Assembly (NCBI GenBank): GCA_963974215.1
Contig: CAXBBL010000003.1
Location: forward strand, 124,001-188,000
DNA: 64,000 nucleotides
Source of the DNA: Croceimicrobium sp963974215
Lineage (GTDB): Bacteria > Bacteroidota > Bacteroidia > Flavobacteriales > Schleiferiaceae
Reading direction: 5' to 3'
The notes beneath the pieces were generated by a model, which saw only the letters and a list, made by a program, of their open reading frames with translations, made no database searches and was not told the DNA's origin. Both the position numbers and the translations under genes were made by a program. The number at the start of each line of letters is the position of its first letter. Position 1 is the first letter of the stretch. Below are positions 27,304 through 34,804 of the stretch, in pieces.

Positions 27304-27624
27304 ATGACAGATGCGGAAATGCAAAAGGTAGGAGATGATATTGTGGATGTGCTGCGCTCTATCTACGATCCTGAAATACCAGTAAATATATACGAGTTAG
27401 GTTTAATTTACGATGTGCAGGTAAGTACTGAGGGAGATGTGAAAATCTTAATGACCCTAACCTCGCCGAATTGCCCAGTGGCCGAAAGTCTTCCTGAAGA
27501 GGTGAAGCAGAAAGCTGGCACTGTAACGGAGGTAAAAGAGGTGGAAGTAGAAATTACTTTCGAGCCTACTTGGACCAAAGATATGATGAGCGAGGAAGCG
27601 ATGCTTGAACTAGGCTTTTTGTAG
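27304..27624 (+). CDS. sufT: MIP18/DUF59 Fe-S assembly protein (SufT-like)
   Basis: A 106-residue MIP18-family protein that helps load or mature Fe-S proteins. The family core is visible: RSIYDPEIPVNIYELGLIYD, LMTLTSPNCPVAESLPEEV with the conserved Cys, and FEPTWTKDMMSEEA. I chose the ATG at 27304 (MTDAEMQKVG). A TTG at 27295 would add three residues and sit 2 bases after the sufE stop. The symbol is by context. Confidence 0.88.
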   Translation: MTDAEMQKVGDDIVDVLRSIYDPEIPVNIYELGLIYDVQVSTEGDVKILMTLTSPNCPVAESLPEEVKQKAGTVTEVKEVEVEITFEPTWTKDMMSEEAMLELGFL

Positions 27625-27625
27625 C

Positions 27626-28132
27626 ATGGAAGAGATTAAGAATAAAGTAGCTGAAAGTGGCTTAATAACCCTTTCACTGGAAGATTACTATCCGCGTGGT
27701 CCTCGGCTTTCGCTCGATATTAGTCCTTGGCTTTACGAAGGCTTAATCTTACGCGAAAAAGATTTCCGCGCTCATTTAAAAGAGCACAATTGGCAGCAAT
27801 ATTCCGGGGCTTATGTGGCCTTATATTGCAGCGCCGATGCCATAGTGCCGCAGTGGGCTTATATGTTGCTCGCATCTCATTTGCAGTCTATCGCTAAAAA
27901 GGTAGTGTACGGCAGCCCCGAGCAATTGGAGGCCATGCTAATGGAAGAGTCTTTAAAGGAACTCGATTTGAGTCCGTATTTAGATAAGCGTGTTATTTTA
28001 AAAGGTTGTGGCGATTTACCGATTCCGCCTCATGCCTATCTTTATTTTACTACCCGTTTGCAAGAGGTGGCCAAAAGTATCATGTTTGGTGAAGCTTGCT
28101 CTACCGTACCCATTTATAAGAAAGCAAAGTAA
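27626..28132 (+). CDS. DUF2480 family protein
   Basis: A 168-residue protein of the DUF2480 family, common in Bacteroidota SUF operons and of unknown function. Seen: FITL-like SGLITLSLEDYYP, LDISPWLYEGLILREKDFR, the Cys of ALYCSADAIVPQWAYMLL, and KGCGDLPIPPHAYLYFTTRL. The ATG is 1 base after the previous stop, and the next gene begins 1 base after its own. A role linked to Fe-S proteins is inferred from context only. Confidence 0.88.
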   Translation: MEEIKNKVAESGLITLSLEDYYPRGPRLSLDISPWLYEGLILREKDFRAHLKEHNWQQYSGAYVALYCSADAIVPQWAYMLLASHLQSIAKKVVYGSPEQLEAMLMEESLKELDLSPYLDKRVILKGCGDLPIPPHAYLYFTTRLQEVAKSIMFGEACSTVPIYKKAK

Positions 28133-28133
28133 G

Positions 28134-28940
28134 ATGGATTTTAATATTCTTGGCATTAAGCGCAGTATTGAAGATTTACGTCAGCAACTGCTTAACCATG
28201 AGCTCTACCAGTATTTGGAGAATATGGAGCAATTGCAGCTTTTTATGGAGCAGCACGTGTATGCCGTTTGGGATTTTATGGTGCTCTTAAAAACACTTCA
28301 GCGTAAGCTAACCTCTACGGGTGAAGCCTGGGTGCCAAGTGATAACCGCATTGCACGCCGCTTAATTAACGATATTGTTTTGGCCGAGGAAAGTGACTTA
28401 GATATTAATAATCAGCCTTCCAGTCATTACGAAATGTACCTCGCCGCCATGAAACAATGTGGTGCCGATACACAATCCATCAATCGTTTGGTGCGCAAAT
28501 CCAAAGAAGGTCATAGTCTTAAAAGTTTAGTGCAATACAATGTGGCGGAAATGGATGCCGCTTGCTTAAACTTTGTGAAGAACAGCTATGCCGTGGTAAA
28601 ACGCGATAAGGTGCATGAAGTGGCCGCGGCTTTTAGTTTCGGTAGGGAAGATTTAATACCCGATTTGTTTACCGAAATCGTGAAAGATCTCAATCAAAAA
28701 TTCGAGGGAAGATTAAGCGCTTTTGTTTATTATTTGGAACGTCACATTGAAATTGATAGCGACGAACATGGTCCCATGGCCGAGCAAATGATAAGCGAAC
28801 TTTGTGGTAATGATGAGACGAAATGGCAAGAGGCCCAAGAAGCAGCCAAGCAAGCTTTGGAGGCTCGCCTGGCTTTTTGGGATGCAATAACTTTAAAGTT
28901 AAAGGCTCTTTCTAAAGAGAGTCTTGTGCAACTGGTATAG
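28134..28940 (+). CDS. DUF3050 heme-oxygenase-like protein
   Basis: A 268-residue all-helical protein matching DUF3050, which has a heme-oxygenase-like fold. Seen: HELYQYLENMEQLQLFMEQH, VWDFMVLLKTLQRKLT, the acidic ISNDIVLAEESD-like run INDIVLAEESDLD, and FVYYLERHIEIDSDEHGPMA. The His/Glu-rich pattern would suit a di-metal site, but the activity is unknown. The start at 28134 (MDFNILGIKRS) is chosen over an upstream frame that overlaps DUF2480. It ends the SUF operon, overlapping the convergent lipoprotein gene by 29 bases. Confidence 0.82.
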   Translation: MDFNILGIKRSIEDLRQQLLNHELYQYLENMEQLQLFMEQHVYAVWDFMVLLKTLQRKLTSTGEAWVPSDNRIARRLINDIVLAEESDLDINNQPSSHYEMYLAAMKQCGADTQSINRLVRKSKEGHSLKSLVQYNVAEMDAACLNFVKNSYAVVKRDKVHEVAAAFSFGREDLIPDLFTEIVKDLNQKFEGRLSAFVYYLERHIEIDSDEHGPMAEQMISELCGNDETKWQEAQEAAKQALEARLAFWDAITLKLKALSKESLVQLV

Positions 28941-29364
28941 CAGTATACAGCTCTTGGGCCTTGTTAATGGCTGCTTGGGTTAGGCTGTCAATACGCATCA
29001 TTTTGGCCTTTTCGGCCTCTAGGAAACTAATTTTTTCGGATTCGCTCATATCGTCGCTAAATGTGCAGCTGAAGCCGCGCATCCATTCCATCATAGCTTG
29101 CTTGGCGAATTTCAAATCTTGCGCCGCCGTCATGTAATTTAAACTATCGGGTGAACCCACTGCCGCTTCTTGTAATTGACCTTGTAGCTTACTCATAGGG
29201 GTCATTTCCGGCATAATTTTGTCGTGCAAGTCCATTACCTCTTTTTTTAGGCTTTCGCTAGATGCGCTTGCAGTGGTTTCGGTGCTTTCTTCTTCAGTAT
29301 TAGGGTTGTTCTGACAAGCAATGCCAATACCCAAGACAAAGGCTAAAAGTGTTAATTTTTTCAT
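28912..29364 (-). CDS. Conserved small lipoprotein
   Basis: A 150-residue predicted lipoprotein: MKKLTLLAFVLGIGIACQNN with acylated Cys at 17, then a Ser/Thr/Glu-rich linker. The remainder is helical with a probable coiled coil (ESLKKEVMDLHDKIMPEMTP) and the pattern AKQAMMEWMRGFSC. Similar lipoproteins of unknown function are known in Flavobacteriales. It is convergent with the end of the SUF operon (29-base overlap) and seems monocistronic. Confidence 0.78.
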   Translation of the reverse strand: MKKLTLLAFVLGIGIACQNNPNTEEESTETTASASSESLKKEVMDLHDKIMPEMTPMSKLQGQLQEAAVGSPDSLNYMTAAQDLKFAKQAMMEWMRGFSCTFSDDMSESEKISFLEAEKAKMMRIDSLTQAAINKAQELYTAIPVAQDSL

Positions 29365-29497
29365 CTTATAATTTTCCCCAAAACTAATTGTATTTGCACA
29401 AAGGCTCTATGGTAGAATGGGAATAAATTTTCTGAGGCTCGAGGCGAATTATACCTACTTCCCGCGGTAATTGGAAATTACCTTCTTAATTTGCAGC

Positions 29498-30175
29498 ATG
29501 AAAGTAAAACTTAGTCCTACGGATTGGATAAGACTCAGCATCTTGGCCAGCGTCTTTATTATTGGTATCACGGCAAGTTATTACATTCTCAAGCCACCGC
29601 CCAAGCTACCCATTTATAATCCTTCGGAACTCGACCGACGATTGGTTTCCGAAGAATTACAGCGCGTGGGTATCAACCACAAGGTTTTACCTTTTAAGCT
29701 GGTAAATCAGTTTGGCGATACCATTACGGAAGCTAATGTGGAGGGCAAGATTTATTTAGCTGATTTCTTTTTTACGGTTTGCCCTGATATCTGTAAGGAT
29801 ATGGCGGTGCAAAAACGCCGTATTCAAGAGGAATTGATGGAAGAGGATTTTACCATTCTATCGCATTCGGTAACACCGGTAATGGATAGCGTTCCCGTAA
29901 TGAAAGCCTATGGCGAATTACAAGGGGCGGTAAAAGGGAAATGGCATCTCCTTACGGGCGATAAAAAACATATTTACGATTTAGCGCGCAAGTCCTATTT
30001 CGCCATTTTCGATGGCGGTGGCAAAGGCGATGAAGCCGACTTTATCCACACAGAAAACTTTATTCTAGTGGATCCCGATAAGCGTATTCGTGGCTATTAC
30101 GACGGTACCAGTGCGGAAGATGTTGACCGCTTAATTAAGGACTACTTCATTCTTAAAAAAGAGTATCCTTACTAG
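29498..30175 (+). CDS. SCO1/SenC family copper chaperone
   Basis: Thioredoxin-fold protein of 225 residues with one N-terminal membrane anchor (SILASVFIIGITASYYIL), facing the periplasm. The copper/redox motif is VCPDICKDM (CxxxC), and the distal copper-ligand His lies in DFIHTENFILVDPD. SCO proteins deliver copper to the CuA site of cytochrome c oxidase or act as thiol reductants. The ATG at 29498 is preferred; the longer frame from 29471 adds residues upstream of the anchor. A membrane protein gene follows after 5 bases. No oxidase genes lie in the window. Confidence 0.92.
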   Translation: MKVKLSPTDWIRLSILASVFIIGITASYYILKPPPKLPIYNPSELDRRLVSEELQRVGINHKVLPFKLVNQFGDTITEANVEGKIYLADFFFTVCPDICKDMAVQKRRIQEELMEEDFTILSHSVTPVMDSVPVMKAYGELQGAVKGKWHLLTGDKKHIYDLARKSYFAIFDGGGKGDEADFIHTENFILVDPDKRIRGYYDGTSAEDVDRLIKDYFILKKEYPY

Positions 30176-30180
30176 CGTTT

Positions 30181-31614
30181 ATGTCTAAAAAGCCCGCAAA
30201 TAATTTTTCTTGGTCCACCATTACTAAGACCGAAAATTGGGCTTGGCTGCTGCTTTTTGTTTTTAGTTTACCCGCCTTTGAATTTCATTTGGGTGACACC
30301 ATTGATGCCAGCATTCGCTTAATCCAGAATTTAAATTTTGCTCAGCACCCTGCTGCTCTTTTTAACGCGCACATTCCCCAAGGTCCACTGGCCTTTCTGC
30401 AATACCCTTTACCCATTGGTGCTAACTTAAGTCTAGCCCTATTTTATTATGCTTTAATCAAATTGGGCATTCTCATCTTTTTGCGCAAGCAAACCATTGC
30501 TCCGGCACAGGCCATGCTTTTATATGCCGCCATCTATCTATTAATTTCTCCGCGTTTATTGCCATTTTGCTTGTTAGTATTACTGCTCTTTCAGGCAGGC
30601 GAAAAGCCTGCTTTTAGCTTTAGTGGGTTCGTCACTTTAACTTTAGTTTTGGTCTTACTTTATACGCGTCTTTCGGTGGGGATTTTAGGTTCGGCACTTT
30701 GGTTTGTGACAGCATTTTTCACTACGGTCAGCAAAGGATTTCCTTTTAAAGAAAGCTTACAAAGACTTTTACTTTTAGTGCTATTAGTGCTGTTTTTCCT
30801 CACGCCTTACCTTTTCTACTCACCATTAGAAACGGTGCTGTCGCGTTTTTGGGCGCTCTTACATGTGAATGCTGCTTACAGTTCTCAATTGCTTTCACTC
30901 GGTTTTTTCGTTGCAGTCGCACTTTTGTTAATCTTGGCCTTTATGCTTTTTGGTACCATCTCTATCGGGCCTCTTAAAAAGCTCGCCTTAAGGCCTCATC
31001 AAAAAGGACTAGCCTTTGTTTTGGTGCTCTATGCTTTACTGTATTTTAAAAGTAGACCCGATGCAGGCACTTATTATATGGTGCTCAATTGGGTGCTGAT
31101 TTTCTTTTTCGCCCTGCAGACTTTGCCAGCTAAACAGCTATGGAAAAACACTTTGCTTTGGTTAGCCGTGGCTTTGCTTTTAGGTGAGGGTTTTCTGGCG
31201 CAGGGTAGTTTTAAAACCACAGAAATACGAGTAGGCGCCTTTTTTAGTCAGGCTTTAAAACCAGAAGGGTATCGGCAAAAGTTCCATCACGACAATTATA
31301 AAAAAGCAGAAATTTTACCGGTTGGAGCGTCTTATCTGGTTTTAGATGAGCGTCTTAACCATTGGCTTTTGGAGGATAACAATTTACTTAGTTCACCATC
31401 TTACCTACTAAGTTTGGCGCAAAATCCTTTTTTAGATAGTCTTAATGCCGCCTATTTTACAACAAGCACAGCACCCCATTTTGTGCTTTCGCAAGATGCG
31501 CTTGAACATTCACTCGCTACTTCACCGAAAAGTTTGGCGGCTTTAAAAAAACAGTATCAGCTAGTGCGCCAAGAGGGGGATATTCTCATTTACCAAAACA
31601 AGAGTTTTAATTAA
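30181..31614 (+). CDS. Polytopic membrane protein, unknown
   Basis: A 477-residue protein with about ten hydrophobic segments between residues 18 and 370, followed by a soluble C-terminal tail of about 100 residues. A short acidic motif after the first segment (FEFHLGDTID) and the overall layout resemble GT-C type membrane glycosyltransferases or their accessory proteins, but no catalytic signature is certain. It starts 5 bases after the SCO gene and is probably co-transcribed. Function unknown. Confidence 0.75.
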   Translation: MSKKPANNFSWSTITKTENWAWLLLFVFSLPAFEFHLGDTIDASIRLIQNLNFAQHPAALFNAHIPQGPLAFLQYPLPIGANLSLALFYYALIKLGILIFLRKQTIAPAQAMLLYAAIYLLISPRLLPFCLLVLLLFQAGEKPAFSFSGFVTLTLVLVLLYTRLSVGILGSALWFVTAFFTTVSKGFPFKESLQRLLLLVLLVLFFLTPYLFYSPLETVLSRFWALLHVNAAYSSQLLSLGFFVAVALLLILAFMLFGTISIGPLKKLALRPHQKGLAFVLVLYALLYFKSRPDAGTYYMVLNWVLIFFFALQTLPAKQLWKNTLLWLAVALLLGEGFLAQGSFKTTEIRVGAFFSQALKPEGYRQKFHHDNYKKAEILPVGASYLVLDERLNHWLLEDNNLLSSPSYLLSLAQNPFLDSLNAAYFTTSTAPHFVLSQDALEHSLATSPKSLAALKKQYQLVRQEGDILIYQNKSFN

Positions 31615-31701
31615 AACTTGCTAGCCTTTTACCCGGGAATTAGCTTGACTGGAAGATTTACTTATTTTTTTGTATTATTGTGATATTAAAATGATATTAA
31701 A

Positions 31702-32553
31702 ATGACTAACGAAAAAACCCTCAAGCCTTCCAGCGGCTATGTTTTCCTTCTTATAGTTTTTCTTTTATTGGTGGCAATAATCGCAGGCGTAGCGATGACT
31801 AAAAATCCTTTTGCTTTACTACTGCTACCCGTGGTTTTTGTTTTAATGCGTGGCTTTTTCACCGTAAATCCCAATAGTTCTAAAGTAATGGTGCTCTTTG
31901 GTGCCTATAAAGGCACGGTGCGCGACAATGGTTTCTTTTGGGCCAATCCCTTTTATACCCGCCAAAAAATTTCGCTTCGTGCCCGTAATTTCGATAGCGA
32001 GCGCGTAAAAGTGAATGATAAAATTGGTAACCCTATTCTTATCAATGTCATTTTGGTTTGGCAAGTAAACGATACCTATAAAGCGGCTTTTGATGTCGAT
32101 CAATATGAAGAGTTTGTGCGGGTGCAAACCGATGCAGCGGTGCGCAAATTAGCGGGCTCTTATCCTTATGATAATTTTGATGATGATCAAGCCGAATTAA
32201 CTTTGCGTTCGGGTATGGATGAGGTAAATGAAGCCTTGGAAAATGAGATCACCGAGCGTCTTGCCATTGCCGGAATTCGCGTAATGGAAGCGCGTATTGG
32301 ATATTTAGCTTACGCTCCAGAAATTGCAAGCTCTATGTTGAAGCGTCAGCAGGCAGTGGCTATAGTCGCAGCTCGTAAGAAAATTGTAGAGGGAGCAGTA
32401 GGTATGGTGGAGGATGCTTTACAACAATTGTCGGCCGATGGCATTATTGATTTCGATGACGATAAAAAAGCTTCTATGGTAAGTAATCTAATGGTGGTAC
32501 TTTGTGGTGATAAGGAAGTAATCCCAGTGGTCAATACGGGTACTCTAAACTAA
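31702..32553 (+). CDS. SPFH (band 7) membrane protein
   Basis: A 283-residue stomatin/prohibitin/flotillin-type protein. Two hydrophobic segments cover about residues 12-50 (VFLLIVFLLLVAIIAGVAM and PFALLLLPVVFVLMRGFF). The SPFH domain follows (VNPNSSKVMVLFGAYKGTVR, then RARNFDSERVKVND, NEITERLAIAGIRVMEARIG, and SSMLKRQQAVAIVAARKKI). Such proteins form oligomeric rings in membranes. A 53-residue Arc-like gene follows after 4 bases, a pairing I recall from other Bacteroidota. Confidence 0.9.
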   Translation: MTNEKTLKPSSGYVFLLIVFLLLVAIIAGVAMTKNPFALLLLPVVFVLMRGFFTVNPNSSKVMVLFGAYKGTVRDNGFFWANPFYTRQKISLRARNFDSERVKVNDKIGNPILINVILVWQVNDTYKAAFDVDQYEEFVRVQTDAAVRKLAGSYPYDNFDDDQAELTLRSGMDEVNEALENEITERLAIAGIRVMEARIGYLAYAPEIASSMLKRQQAVAIVAARKKIVEGAVGMVEDALQQLSADGIIDFDDDKKASMVSNLMVVLCGDKEVIPVVNTGTLN

Positions 32554-32557
32554 TTTT

Positions 32558-32719
32558 GTGGCGAAGAAAAAGACATTTGCATTACGAATCGATCCTGAAG
32601 TATTCAAGCAGGTGGAAAAGTGGGCCGACGATGAGTTTCGTAGCGTTAATGGTCAGTTGGAGTGGATGATTAGCAAGAGTCTAAAAGATGCTAAGCGTCT
32701 AAAGAATAAGGAAGACTAG
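32558..32719 (+). CDS. Arc-like ribbon-helix-helix small protein
   Basis: GTG start at 32558, TAG at 32717-32719, 53 residues. The start KKKTFALRIDPEVFKQVEKW is the RHH strand and first helix, and DEFRSVNGQLEWMISKSL is the second helix, as in Arc/HicB-antitoxin-like DNA-binding proteins. RHH proteins act as dimers and often repress their own operon. It is 4 bases after the SPFH gene, so control of or by that gene is a reasonable inference. It is easily missed because of its length and GTG start. Confidence 0.8.
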   Translation: MAKKKTFALRIDPEVFKQVEKWADDEFRSVNGQLEWMISKSLKDAKRLKNKED

Positions 32720-32887
32720 CTTAATTATCAGCGCAGAAGATGAGTAGTTTAATTTGCTACTGATTTTTCCTTTTTCGATGCTTTATAGCGCAGTTTAACG
32801 AATTAGCATTTTTTCACTCACGGTAGATGCGCAGCCTTAATCTATTTCGATTCCTTAAATTCCCCTCGTCTAATATTTATAGGATAG

Positions 32888-33340
32888 GTGGAGAGACTAG
32901 CAATTAAAAAGGGGCAAATTTTACAGCGCAAAGGGGATACGAACACCAAGGTTTACCAAGTGGAGTCGGGGCTTTTGCGGAGTTATTCTATCGATGAAAA
33001 AGGCAAGGAGCATATTTACATGTTTGCCCCAGAAGATTGGTTGATGGCCGATAATGTTCCTGCCGATCTTCCTGCCGATTTGTTTATCGATGCCATAGAA
33101 GATACTGTAGTTATAGCAGGAGCAAAAGACTTTGATAAAGGTCACAATACGGTTAAGCTTATTAAGCGTATCGGAGCATTGCAAAAACGGGTAATTATGC
33201 TAATGAGCGCTTCTGCCGCCGAGCGTTACGAACATTTCTTAAAGACCTATCCCCAAATTACCCAGCGCGTACCACAACGAATGATAGCGTCTTACTTGGG
33301 AATCACGCCTGAAACGCTTAGTCGGGTGAGAAAGGCCTAG
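32888..33340 (+). CDS. Short Crp/Fnr-family regulator
   Basis: A 150-residue transcription factor. The cyclic-nucleotide-binding-like fold starts abruptly (AIKKGQILQRKGDTNTKVYQ, VESGLLRSYSIDEKGKEHIY) and the HTH is at the C-terminus (VPQRMIASYLGITPETLSRV). It lacks the 30 or so N-terminal residues of typical members: an in-frame TAG lies directly before the GTG at 32888, so no longer start exists. The HTH also ends soon after the recognition helix. The effector is unknown. The DoxX gene begins 78 bases downstream and may be its target or operon partner. Confidence 0.82.
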   Translation: MERLAIKKGQILQRKGDTNTKVYQVESGLLRSYSIDEKGKEHIYMFAPEDWLMADNVPADLPADLFIDAIEDTVVIAGAKDFDKGHNTVKLIKRIGALQKRVIMLMSASAAERYEHFLKTYPQITQRVPQRMIASYLGITPETLSRVRKA

Positions 33341-33418
33341 CGGGTTTATTTATTGATCTATATCAATGCACAGCTTTTAGGACTACTTCATCTTTGTCTA
33401 AACAAAACAAGGTAAATT

Positions 33419-33796
33419 ATGAATACAGCATTATGGATCGTACAAGTGGTATTGGCTATTTTCATGTTAATGCCAGGCTCCTTAAAGTTAATGAACAGCA
33501 TCGAAGAGCTTATTGCTAAAGGCAAAGGCCGTATGGATTGGGCCGAAGATGTTTCTGCTACTAATATGAAGATTATTGGCCTGCTTGAAGTTTTAGCCGC
33601 CATCGGTTTAATTCTTCCCATGGCCTTGGGCTTCTACCTTATTTTAACTCCTTTAGCGGCAGTGGGTGTCATCTTAACTATGATCGGCGCCATTAGCCTT
33701 CATCTGAAAAGAGGTGATGAACCAAAGTCTTGGATGATTAATGTGGTGATTATTGTACTCGCTGCATTTGTCGCTTATGGCCGTTATTTCTTATAA
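33419..33796 (+). CDS. DoxX family membrane protein
   Basis: A 125-residue protein with four hydrophobic helices, matching the DoxX family. Seen: IVQVVLAIFMLMPGSLKLM, KIIGLLEVLAAIGLILPM, LTPLAAVGVILTMIGAISLH, and MINVVIIVLAAFVAYGRY. DoxX proteins have been tied to thiosulfate/quinone and oxidative-stress roles, but their exact function differs among groups. Likely in one unit with the Crp/Fnr regulator. A strong bidirectional terminator follows. Confidence 0.85.
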   Translation: MNTALWIVQVVLAIFMLMPGSLKLMNSIEELIAKGKGRMDWAEDVSATNMKIIGLLEVLAAIGLILPMALGFYLILTPLAAVGVILTMIGAISLHLKRGDEPKSWMINVVIIVLAAFVAYGRYFL

Positions 33797-33847
33797 ATCT
33801 GGCCAATAATTTTAAGCTAAACTCAGGTTATAATTGAATGGAAATAA

Positions 33848-33895
33848 AAAGAGGTTCACAAAGGTTTCAATCTTTGTGGACCTCTTTATTTTTTA
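33848..33895. terminator. Bidirectional terminator between DoxX gene and rlmF
   Basis: AAAGAGGTTCACAAAG (33848-33863) pairs with CTTTGTGGACCTCTTT (33872-33887), one mismatch. There is a T-run after it on the plus strand and one on the minus strand, as fits two convergent genes. Confidence 0.9.
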
Positions 33896-33907
33896 AAACA
33901 AGTTTCT

Positions 33908-34750
33908 CTAAGCAAAAGTCCACGCTACAAAGCGGCTAACTTTCTGGCCTTGCTTCATTTCTACCACTTTAAAATCGGTAGGTTTTACCTTTTTAATGGC
34001 TTTAGAAATATGATAAACGTGATCTTTCTTGGCTACCAGGCTGGTAAACCAGCGGATTTGACGGCCGTGAAACTTGCTTTCAAAAGCTAGTTTTTCAATA
34101 AAGGCTTTTTCACCACCAGGATACCATAGCTCATTGGCTTCTCCGCCAAAATTGCGGTTTTCTTCCTCTTCCAGTTTAAGGTTTTTCACCTTGCGGAAGT
34201 TGTTCTTATGGGCTTCCTCTGCACTTTTATAGAAGGGTGGGTTGCATATTAATAGGTCAAAATTCTCATCCTTATTAATAATCCCCAAAAGGGTCTTACC
34301 GGCATTTTTCTGCAAACGAAGTCCAATCTTTCCCAGACTTTCGTTTTTGTCAATTAAAGTTTGGGCATGTTTTAAAGCTTGCACATCTACATCAGTACCC
34401 ACACATTGCCAGTTAAAATGGGCTTGCGCCAAGATGGGGTAAATTAGATTCGCACCGGTGCCAATGTCCAGTACTTTCGCATTCTTTTTGCCAATTAAAT
34501 CGGCTGCGTGCAAAAGATAATCTAAACGACTAGGAATAGGAGGGCAGAGGCTTTTAGCGGGTAAGTCCCAATCAATATTATAGTGACTTTTCAGTAAAGC
34601 TTGGTTGAGTAATTTAACCGCTTTATTATCGGAAAACTTAATGGTATCGCGCTCGAACTCATTGCGGAAAACATGCTCCTTCAAGGCAGGAACTATTTTG
34701 ATAAGCTTAGGGAAATCGTAGTCTTCGCTGAAAATATTTTTTGGATGCAA
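33908..34750 (-). CDS. rlmF: 23S rRNA (adenine-1618 N6)-methyltransferase
   Basis: Methylates A1618 (E. coli numbering) of 23S rRNA. The 280-residue protein starts at TTG (34750) with MHPKNIFSEDYDF, the usual N-terminal sequence. It has the SAM-binding motif VLDIGTGANLIYPILA and the adenine-N6 catalytic motif LLICNPPFYKS. The family insert around FGGEANELWYPGGEKAF is also present. It lies 54 bases downstream of the helicase gene and may share its transcript. Confidence 0.93.
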   Translation of the reverse strand: MHPKNIFSEDYDFPKLIKIVPALKEHVFRNEFERDTIKFSDNKAVKLLNQALLKSHYNIDWDLPAKSLCPPIPSRLDYLLHAADLIGKKNAKVLDIGTGANLIYPILAQAHFNWQCVGTDVDVQALKHAQTLIDKNESLGKIGLRLQKNAGKTLLGIINKDENFDLLICNPPFYKSAEEAHKNNFRKVKNLKLEEEENRNFGGEANELWYPGGEKAFIEKLAFESKFHGRQIRWFTSLVAKKDHVYHISKAIKKVKPTDFKVVEMKQGQKVSRFVAWTFA

Positions 34751-34804
34751 GGCAAGCGCGCTTTAAAATGAATATCCTGCAAAGGAACGGCTTATTTTCT
34801 TGGC

